Assembly: GCA_013824905.1 (NCBI GenBank)
Contig: PNOO01000117.1
Span: forward strand, 1-7,669
Length of the DNA: 7,669 bases
Reading direction: 5' to 3'
Source of the DNA: Syntrophus sp. (in: bacteria)
Lineage (GTDB): Bacteria; Desulfobacterota; Syntrophia; Syntrophales; UBA5619
A program made the position numbers and the translations under genes. Under the pieces are notes generated by a model. The model was not told where the DNA came from. It searched no databases and saw only the letters and a program-made list of their open reading frames with translations. Of the stretch, positions 1 to 6,151 are shown one piece after another. Numbering within the stretch: position 1 is the stretch's first letter; each line of letters begins with the position of its first letter.

Positions 1-1
1 C

Positions 2-1273
2 CTGAAAATAGCGGGCGAGCGGCTCTTTTCCAGACCGGCGCCGTCGGAGATTCAGGGATCGGAGGGCGCCGGTCTGCGTAAGAAAAAGGTCTGGCTCGCC
101 ATTTCCGTCTGCACGAGCCTCGCGATGTTGGGATTTTTCAAGTACTTCAATTTCACAATGGAAAACTACAATGTTCTGATTCACTGGTTTGGACTATCCC
201 ATCTGCAACTGGAGGCAGTGATTCGCGTCACCTTGCCCCTGGGCATCAGTTTTTATACCTTCCATCTGCTGAGTTACACCATCGATGTCTATCGCGGCCA
301 GGCGAAGGTGCTGCGCAATGTCATCGATTTCGCCTGCTATATCTCCCTTTTCTCCCAGCTCGTGGCCGGCCCCATCATCCGTTTCCGCGAGATTGCCGAC
401 CAGATGGCCAATCGGACCCATACGGCGGAGAAATTTGCCCGGGGCGTGGCCTTCGTCAGCCTCGGCCTGGCGAAGAAGGTGCTGCTCGCCAACCCCTGCG
501 GGAAGATCGCCGACGTGGTTTTCGATGCGGGTTCCCGCGGCGTCCTGGACGCCTGGTATGGTCTTGGGGCCTATGCCTTTCAGATCTACTTCGATTTCAG
601 CGCCTATTCCGATATGGCCATTGGCCTCGGGCTGATGCTGGGGTTTGTTTTTCCGAAAAACTTCGATTCCCCTTATCTGTCGCAATCCATCACCGAGTTC
701 TGGCGGCGATGGCACATTTCTCTTTCCACCTGGCTGCGGGATTACCTCTATCTCCCCCTCGGGGGCAACCGGAAAGGGGTGTGGCGCACATACTTCAATC
801 TGGCCGTCGTGATGCTGCTGGGGGGGCTCTGGCATGGGGCGTCCTGGAATTTCGTTATCTGGGGAGGGATCCATGGCGGGATGCTGGTGATAGAACGTGC
901 TCAGGGGAAAAAAGCTTTTTATCGAAGAATGCCCGGACCCTGCCGTATCGCCATGACCTTTTTTATCGTTCTGATCGCCTGGGTTTTCTTCAGGACGCCG
1001 GATCTGCCGGCGGCGCTGACCTATCTCGGCAGTCTCTTCGGTCTGGCGACCGTTCAGGCCGGCGCCGGCTTGTTGGGCGGTATTTTGTATCAGCCCTATT
1101 ATTGGGGGACTTTCAGTCTGGCGGCGGTGATTGTCTGGGGATGTCCGCAGACGTGGGACTGGACGCGGACGATTCCCATGTGGAAGACGGCGCCGATTGC
1201 TCTGGCGCTGCTCGTTTCCCTGGCGGTTCTGCTGACGCAGTCCTACAACCCCTTCATCTACTTTATTTTCTGA
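2..1273 (+). CDS. MBOAT-family membrane O-acyltransferase (AlgI-like), 5' end cut by window
   Basis: This is a polytopic inner-membrane protein of the MBOAT/AlgI family, which moves acetyl groups across the membrane for periplasmic O-acetylation of polysaccharide. The frame is open from base 2 with no start, and the stretch before the first in-frame ATG (position 125) already reads as AlgI-like, ending in LGFFKYFNF. The true start therefore lies upstream; 423 residues are visible, and perhaps 50-90 are missing judging from usual AlgI length. In residues counted from base 2, the family signature NFDSPYLSQSITEFWRRWH ends at His238, is followed by LRDYLYLPLGGNRKG, and then by LWHGASWNF with His278, the expected catalytic histidine. 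About ten hydrophobic segments are visible, including a C-terminal one ending YNPFIYFIF. The gene following starts 10 nt after the stop and encodes an AlgX-like partner, which supports the role. The acyl group (acetyl) and the polymer are inferred from the family. Confidence 0.93.
   Translation: MKIAGERLFSRPAPSEIQGSEGAGLRKKKVWLAISVCTSLAMLGFFKYFNFTMENYNVLIHWFGLSHLQLEAVIRVTLPLGISFYTFHLLSYTIDVYRGQAKVLRNVIDFACYISLFSQLVAGPIIRFREIADQMANRTHTAEKFARGVAFVSLGLAKKVLLANPCGKIADVVFDAGSRGVLDAWYGLGAYAFQIYFDFSAYSDMAIGLGLMLGFVFPKNFDSPYLSQSITEFWRRWHISLSTWLRDYLYLPLGGNRKGVWRTYFNLAVVMLLGGLWHGASWNFVIWGGIHGGMLVIERAQGKKAFYRRMPGPCRIAMTFFIVLIAWVFFRTPDLPAALTYLGSLFGLATVQAGAGLLGGILYQPYYWGTFSLAAVIVWGCPQTWDWTRTIPMWKTAPIALALLVSLAVLLTQSYNPFIYFIF
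31..76. repeat. Perfect 12-bp inverted repeat inside the MBOAT gene
   Basis: CAGACCGGCGCC at 31-42 is the exact reverse complement of GGCGCCGGTCTG at 65-76, with a 22-nt spacer. The stem is about 83% G+C and would form a stable RNA or DNA hairpin. It encodes a polar, probably low-constraint loop of the protein (around SRPAPSE and EGAGLRKK) just before a membrane segment. No T-run follows the right arm, so it does not look like an intrinsic terminator. Its function is unknown and it could be a chance product of GC-rich coding sequence. Confidence 0.6.
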
Positions 1274-1283
1274 GCGGGCATCG

Positions 1284-3005
1284 ATGAACGATTGGGAATT
1301 TCAAGACCGACGAGAGGAAATGGCAAGAAGAGAGGCGGGGCATACACAAATCCGCCCGTCGCTCTCCCGGGGGCTGATTATTTTCTTTCTTCTCGTCATT
1401 CTTTCCGTCCCCCTGGTTCAGCACGTCGCGGAGTTCAGAGATCATACAGCGGGGGAAAGACGTTCCCTTCTGCCCCAGGTCTATAATGTTTTTTCTCTCT
1501 TGACTGCGGCGATGACTGCATCCGGAGATTCCGGATCATCCGGCATCCTGTCGCGTGTTTTTTCGGTTAACCGCCATCTTTTGAAGAAGATGAAAGGGTT
1601 TGAAGAGGCCCTGGACGATCAATCCGCCATCGGGAAATGGATTCGTCCCAAGATCCAGTATGTCCTGACGGCATGGCTCGGCGCGGGCAATGAGAAAGCC
1701 TACTGCGGTGTCCAGCCCTGGCTCTTTTACCGCCCCGGAGTCGATTATCTGTCGGGGCCGCCCTTTCTCCATCCCGTGCAGTTAAAGAAGCGCGCAGCAG
1801 GGGTCAGCGAATGGGCCACGCCCATAGAGCCGGATCCGCGGGCGGCGATCCTTGACTTGAAGCAGCAGCTCGCCCGGAGGGAGATAGAGCTGATCATCGT
1901 GCCGACGCCGATCAAGGCCATGATTCAACCGGAAAAGCTTTCCCATCGCTATAATGGGCGGCTGACGGAGCTGCAGAATCCCTCCTATGAACGCTTCAAA
2001 GAGGAAATGGAACGCGAGGGCGTTCTTGTCTTCGATGCGGCGCCCGTCCTGATGGGGGCGAAGGCAAAGGGAGGTCAAATGCAGTATCTCGCAACCGATA
2101 CCCATTGGCGTCCCGAGGCCGTGGAGCTGGCGGCGGAAAGGCTGAAGGATTTTATTCGGGAGCATGTTTCCCTTCCCCCTTCGCCTCCGTCCGGCTACCG
2201 TGTGGAAAGGTCCGGGATAGCCCAGCTCGGCGATCTGGCCGTGATGCTGGGGCTGCCTGTAAATCAGCGGATCTTTCCCCACGAGAAGGTTTCGATCCGT
2301 AAAATCTTTGAGGCCGGAGGGGAACCCTGGCAGCCGCTGGGGACGGCAGATGTGCTCGTCCTCGGCGACAGTTTCAGCAACATCTATTCCCTGGGGGCCA
2401 TGGGATGGGGTGAAGGGGCCGGCTTCATCGAGCAGCTGAGTTATGCCCTGCAGCGGCCTCTGGATCGCATCACCCGCAACGACAACGGTTCCTATGCCAC
2501 CCGGGAATTTCTTGCCGGTGAAATGGCAAAAGGGAGGGATCGTCTGGCGGGAAAGCGCCTGGTGATCTATCAGTTTGCCGTTCGGGAACTGGCCGTGGGA
2601 AACTGGAAACGGATTGACCTGAGACAGGGGATGCCTGTACAAGTGAAGTACCTGACTCTCCCTCCGGGGGATGAAAGGATCGTCCGGGGAAGGATCGAGG
2701 CGGTCTCTGCCGTGCCGAGGCCGGGTACGGTGGCCTACAAGGATCATGTCATGGCGATTCATCTGACGGATCTGGAGACGGACGGCCGCCCCCTGGCCGA
2801 GGCGGGTGCGATGGTCTACATGAGAAGCATGACCGATAATATCTGGACGGCGGCGGCGCAGTATCGGCCGGGTGAGTCGGTGACGCTCCGCTTGACGGCC
2901 TGGTCCGATGTGGCGGACCGGTATGAAGGGATCAACCGCAGCGAATTGGACGATCCTGCTCTGCAGCTTGTGGAACCTTGCTGGGGCGAGGCGGTGAAAA
3001 AATGA
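1284..3005 (+). CDS. AlgX/AlgJ-like SGNH-type polysaccharide O-acetyltransferase, membrane-anchored, with C-terminal extension
   Basis: This 573-residue protein probably transfers acetyl groups from the MBOAT partner to polysaccharide on the periplasmic side. One hydrophobic segment (about 30-49) follows a basic, charged N-terminus, so a type II anchor is likely. The SGNH-type catalytic elements are visible: Asp272 and His274 in ATDTHW, and the nucleophile Ser363 in LGDSFSN. Their order and roughly 90-residue spacing match AlgX. Conserved family blocks include QPWLFYRPGVDYLSGP and IIVPTPIKAMIQPE. After about residue 446 there is a beta-rich extension of about 127 residues (VRGRIEAV at 467-474, NRSELDDPALQLVEPCWGE near the end) that the next gene lacks. 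The start has only a weak GAGCGG-type ribosome site. Met13 (position 1320) follows AGAGGAA but at very short spacing, so it is a second choice. The gene follows the MBOAT gene by 10 nt and overlaps the next gene by 4 nt. Confidence 0.88.
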   Translation: MNDWEFQDRREEMARREAGHTQIRPSLSRGLIIFFLLVILSVPLVQHVAEFRDHTAGERRSLLPQVYNVFSLLTAAMTASGDSGSSGILSRVFSVNRHLLKKMKGFEEALDDQSAIGKWIRPKIQYVLTAWLGAGNEKAYCGVQPWLFYRPGVDYLSGPPFLHPVQLKKRAAGVSEWATPIEPDPRAAILDLKQQLARREIELIIVPTPIKAMIQPEKLSHRYNGRLTELQNPSYERFKEEMEREGVLVFDAAPVLMGAKAKGGQMQYLATDTHWRPEAVELAAERLKDFIREHVSLPPSPPSGYRVERSGIAQLGDLAVMLGLPVNQRIFPHEKVSIRKIFEAGGEPWQPLGTADVLVLGDSFSNIYSLGAMGWGEGAGFIEQLSYALQRPLDRITRNDNGSYATREFLAGEMAKGRDRLAGKRLVIYQFAVRELAVGNWKRIDLRQGMPVQVKYLTLPPGDERIVRGRIEAVSAVPRPGTVAYKDHVMAIHLTDLETDGRPLAEAGAMVYMRSMTDNIWTAAAQYRPGESVTLRLTAWSDVADRYEGINRSELDDPALQLVEPCWGEAVKK

Positions 3006-4117
3006 GAAGGGGATCCCCTCTGAAGAGAGTACACACGAAGATGAAACGAGAGAGATTTTCTGTACTCCTGGCAGGTATCGGCTTCTGGATTATTGCCGTG
3101 ACCTCTTTGGCGGCCGAGGCGGAGCCCGTCCGGAAGGTGATCGATCAGTACGCCACACTGGCCCGATCGGCGGAGCAGCAGGGAACCATAACCGTTCCGG
3201 GCAAGGAGGGATGGCTCTTCTTCGGTCCGGAACTACGCTTCGTATCGGCAGGACCTTTCTGGGGCCCGGCGGCTGCAAAGGTCAGCAGGGCGACCAAACC
3301 CGAATTCGCCGATCCCCTTCTCGCCATCGTCGATTTTCACCGGCAACTCAAGAAGATGGGTGTCGAGCTGCTTATGGTTCCCGTCCCTCCCAAAAGCGTC
3401 GTGTATCCCGACTTCCTGTCCGATCAGCTGACGCTTTCCCGTGAAAATCCCCCTGTACGAATCGATACGGAATCACAGGCCTTTTATCAGCTCTTACAGA
3501 AAGAAGGGATCCGGGTGCTTGACCTGACCTCCTTCTTTCTGGCCAACCGTTTTCACCGGGAGGGCGCCCCCTTCTGCAAGCAGGATACCCATTGGTCGGG
3601 AAACGGCTGTGTCCTGGCCGCCCGGAAGATACGAGAGGAGATTGAAGGCCGACCCTGGCTGAAGGCGATTCCGAAGTCGACCTATCGGTCGGCCTGGAAG
3701 TCTCTGCCCATCGCGGGGGATCTCTGGAAGGCTTTGGGTGAGAAGGGCGTTATTCAGGAGATTTTGTCGGTCCGACAGGTGGGCACAGGCAGCGTGGGGG
3801 CGCTGACGTCCGTCGCACCCGATCAGAAAAGCCCGGTCATTCTGGTCGGCGACAGCCATAATCTCGTTTTCCATGCAGGAGAGGACATGCTGACCCGTGA
3901 TGCAGGCCTGCCCGATCAGCTGGCCCTGGAGCTGGGTTTTCCCGTGGATCTGGCCGCCGTGCGGGGCTCCGGCGCCACGCCGGCCCGTGTGAATCTTCTG
4001 CGGCGGGCGCAGAGGGACCCCAATTACTGGATGAAGAAAAAGCTCGTCATCTGGTGCTTTGCCTCCCGGGAGTTCACGCAGAGCGACGGCTGGAAGAAAG
4101 TGCCCCTGCTGCCCTGA
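3002..4117 (+). CDS. AlgX/AlgJ-like SGNH-type O-acetyltransferase, exported
   Basis: This second, shorter relative of the preceding protein has 371 residues from the chosen start. A signal peptide is clear: basic MKRER (residues 14-18), a hydrophobic core FSVLLAGIGFWIIAVT, then SLAAEAEP with likely cleavage near Ala37 or Ala38. The mature protein would be periplasmic, unless the peptide is retained as an anchor. The catalytic elements are Asp195 and His197 in QDTHWSG and Ser285 in LVGDSHN. Family blocks GKEGWLFFGPEL, VPVPPKSVVYPDFL and KKLVIWCFASREF are present. Start choice: ATG 3002 overlaps the upstream stop as ATGA and has GCGAGG about 10 nt upstream, suggesting coupled translation. ATG 3041 gives the most typical signal peptide, and ATG 2978 is less likely. 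It probably works with the MBOAT protein and the upstream SGNH protein; which of the two performs the final transfer is unknown. Confidence 0.87.
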   Translation: MRRGSPLKRVHTKMKRERFSVLLAGIGFWIIAVTSLAAEAEPVRKVIDQYATLARSAEQQGTITVPGKEGWLFFGPELRFVSAGPFWGPAAAKVSRATKPEFADPLLAIVDFHRQLKKMGVELLMVPVPPKSVVYPDFLSDQLTLSRENPPVRIDTESQAFYQLLQKEGIRVLDLTSFFLANRFHREGAPFCKQDTHWSGNGCVLAARKIREEIEGRPWLKAIPKSTYRSAWKSLPIAGDLWKALGEKGVIQEILSVRQVGTGSVGALTSVAPDQKSPVILVGDSHNLVFHAGEDMLTRDAGLPDQLALELGFPVDLAAVRGSGATPARVNLLRRAQRDPNYWMKKKLVIWCFASREFTQSDGWKKVPLLP

Positions 4118-4159
4118 CTTAAGAGGACAGACCTTCGGATGAGAAAGATGTAGTTCCCT
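4118..4159 (+). promoter_or_regulatory. Glycosyltransferase leader: ribosome site and 4-codon ORF ending in TAG
   Basis: The 42-nt gap before the glycosyltransferase contains TAAGAGGA (4119-4126), the best ribosome-binding sequence in the gap. It lies 12 nt before an ATG at 4139 rather than before the long ORF. That ATG opens a four-codon ORF (Met-Arg-Lys-Met) ending in TAG at 4151-4153. It is in the same frame as the glycosyltransferase ATG at 4160, two codons further on, and only a weak GAGAAAG sequence (4141-4147) precedes that ATG. The layout fits either a minimal leader peptide with reinitiation, or a gene whose original start was at 4139 and which gained a nonsense codon. No terminator hairpin is seen here. 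Confidence 0.4.
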
Positions 4160-6151
4160 ATGGGCGAAGCCACGCAAAACGATCCGGTCCGGGTGACGAA
4201 GGAAAAGCTCACCCTGCCCGTGATCCTGAGAAAATCGCGGACGCTGATCCGCATCCTCTTTAACCTCCCGCGGCGTCTGTTCCTTTTTCTGAAGGAGGGG
4301 CTGCCGTACAGAGGCCGGAAGATTCTGCGGGATCTGTTCTCTTTTTTCAAGGCGCTGATGCGCAGAGGCCTGAAGGTCTTGCGGATCATCCATCAGGAGG
4401 GATGGCTGGGTCTGTGGTACTCCTTCGAGGAGCGCTTTCATCTGGCGGACCTTGAGATCTACGAGCTTTGGCAGAGAAGACATCGTTTGACGTCCAGGGA
4501 GCGCAATCGGATCAAAAAAGAGATAAAAAAACTCCCTCAGCGGCCGCTCATTTCCATTCTGCTGCCGGTATATAATACCGATGAGATCTGGCTGAGAAGA
4601 TGCCTGGATTCGGTTCTGGTCCAGCTTTACCCCCACTGGGAGCTCTGTATTGCCGATGATGCCTCTACGGCAAAACATATTCGCCGACTCCTGGAGAAAT
4701 ACCGGGCCAGGGACAGGCGTATACGGGTGGTGTTCAGGGAGGTCAACGGCCATATCTCGGCGGCGTCCAATTCAGCCCTTGCCCTGGCTACCGGCGACTA
4801 TATCGCGCTCCTGGATCATGACGATGAACTGACCCCCGATGCCCTGTACGAGGTCGCCTCTCTCGTCAACCGCCGACCCGAAGTGGATATGATATACAGT
4901 GACGAAGACAAGATCGATACGCAGGGCAGGAGGCATTCCCCGTTTTTCAAGCCGGACTGGTCGCCCGATACCTTCCTCTCCCTCATGTATACCTGTCACC
5001 TGGGAGTGTACCGGACTGCCCTGGTCCGTCGGATCGGCGGATTCCGGGAGGGGTTTGAAGGGAGTCAGGACTATGATTTGGTGCTCCGCCTGACCGAGCA
5101 TACGGAAAGGATCTGCCATATTCCCAGGGTGCTCTACCACTGGCGTTCCATACCGGCATCAAGCGCGGCGAATTTTCAGACAAAGGGTTATGCCCAGGAT
5201 GCGGGACTCCGGGCCATCGGGGAAGCCCTGCAGCGACGGGGAGAGGAGGCTTTCGTGGAGCCTGTCGCAGGGGTGTCCGGACGCTACCGAGTACGGTACC
5301 ACCTCCAGAGCCGGCCGCAGGTTTCGATCGTCATACCCACCCGTGACCTCTCCGCATTTCTCGAAACCTGCCTGAAATCCATTTTCGAAAAGACCGACTA
5401 TGACCATTTTGAGGTCATCGTTGTCGATAACGACAGTCGGGAACCCGAGACCCTGGACCTGTTCCGCCGGTGGAAAGAGAAGGAGCCCTCCCGCTTCCGT
5501 GTCGCACCTCTGCCGATTTCCTTCAACTTTCCCGCCCTGATCAATGAGGGAGTTCGGAACGCCGAGGGGGATCTGGTCCTTTTGCTCAACAATGACATTG
5601 AAGTGGTTTCAGCGGATTGGCTTTCCGAAATGGCCGCCCAGGCGCTGCGTCCCAGGATCGGCGCCGTGGGCGTGAAGCTGCTCTACCCCGATGATACGGT
5701 TCAGCATGGCGGCGTCGTGCTGGGCATAGGCGGAATCGCCGGCCATAGCCATAAATACTCCGCGAAAGATCGGCCCGGTTATTTCGATCGATTGTTGATC
5801 ACGGCAAACTGCGCCGCCGTAACCGCTGCCTGCCTTATGGTGAAAAGGTCACGCTTTCAGGAGGTGGGCGGATTTGACGAAGCCCTGCCCGTGGCGTTCA
5901 ACGATGTCGATTTCTGCATCAAACTGCTGAAAGCCGGTTATTATAACCTCTGTCTTTCCCATCTGAGGCTTTACCATCATGAATCGCAGACACGGGGCCC
6001 CGAGGATACGGTGGAAAAACAGATCCGCTTTCGGGGCGAGATCGATCTGATGAAAGAACGCTGGGGGGGCCTCTTAAAAAACGATCCTTTCTACAGCCCC
6101 CACCTCACAAGAGACATTGAAGATTTTTCCATCTGTGTGGATCCGACATGA
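4160..6151 (+). CDS. Two-domain family 2 glycosyltransferase (surface polysaccharide / rhamnosyltransferase-like)
   Basis: This 663-residue cytoplasmic or membrane-associated enzyme probably adds one or two sugars to a lipid-linked glycan. Residues 1-125 are strongly basic with hydrophobic/basic helical stretches (around LIRILFNLPRRLFLFLKEG), suited to membrane contact. The first GT-A domain starts at Pro129 (PLISILLPVYN), with Asp219-His-Asp-Asp in LLDHDDE as the metal/nucleotide motif, YSDEDKID, and a GSQDYDL motif with Asp304 and Asp306. The second begins near Pro386 (PQVSIVIPTRD), with LLLNNDIE (Asn477, Asn478, Asp479), GGFDEALPVAFNDVDFC (Asp582, Asp584) and a late LYHHES. Both catalytic cores look complete, so two linkages are possible. 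The C-terminus (RWGGLLKNDPFYSP) is typical of O-antigen rhamnosyltransferase-like proteins. Donor sugar and linkage cannot be read. The start is uncertain because of the in-frame TAG at 4151; GTG 4193 is an alternative. The stop overlaps the next start as ATGA. Confidence 0.9.
   Translation: MGEATQNDPVRVTKEKLTLPVILRKSRTLIRILFNLPRRLFLFLKEGLPYRGRKILRDLFSFFKALMRRGLKVLRIIHQEGWLGLWYSFEERFHLADLEIYELWQRRHRLTSRERNRIKKEIKKLPQRPLISILLPVYNTDEIWLRRCLDSVLVQLYPHWELCIADDASTAKHIRRLLEKYRARDRRIRVVFREVNGHISAASNSALALATGDYIALLDHDDELTPDALYEVASLVNRRPEVDMIYSDEDKIDTQGRRHSPFFKPDWSPDTFLSLMYTCHLGVYRTALVRRIGGFREGFEGSQDYDLVLRLTEHTERICHIPRVLYHWRSIPASSAANFQTKGYAQDAGLRAIGEALQRRGEEAFVEPVAGVSGRYRVRYHLQSRPQVSIVIPTRDLSAFLETCLKSIFEKTDYDHFEVIVVDNDSREPETLDLFRRWKEKEPSRFRVAPLPISFNFPALINEGVRNAEGDLVLLLNNDIEVVSADWLSEMAAQALRPRIGAVGVKLLYPDDTVQHGGVVLGIGGIAGHSHKYSAKDRPGYFDRLLITANCAAVTAACLMVKRSRFQEVGGFDEALPVAFNDVDFCIKLLKAGYYNLCLSHLRLYHHESQTRGPEDTVEKQIRFRGEIDLMKERWGGLLKNDPFYSPHLTRDIEDFSICVDPT

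Noticed and set aside
1058..1069. 12-bp GC palindrome GCCGGCGCCGGC in the MBOAT gene
   Set aside because: It encodes small residues (Ala/Gly) in a low-complexity part of the protein, and nothing around it suggests a regulatory site.
709..1287. 192-residue + strand frame overlapping the end of the MBOAT gene, reachable by a -1 slip
   Set aside because: The nearby A6 tract (908-913) is not in a slippery register with the MBOAT frame, the MBOAT protein is complete to its usual C-terminus, and the alternative translation has no recognisable features.
1782..2762. 326-residue open frame on the - strand inside the first SGNH gene
   Set aside because: It is fully antisense to a gene with intact catalytic motifs, and its translation shows no family features.
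4118..4159. Possible terminator or promoter in the largest intergenic gap
   Set aside because: There is no hairpin followed by a T-run and no convincing -35/-10 pair. The same-strand spacing elsewhere argues for one transcript.
3494..4753. 419-residue open frame on the - strand across the second SGNH and glycosyltransferase genes
   Set aside because: It runs antisense to two well-supported genes and crosses their boundary. Its translation is rich in Pro, Gln, His and Arg with no recognisable domain, as expected for a GC-driven shadow frame.
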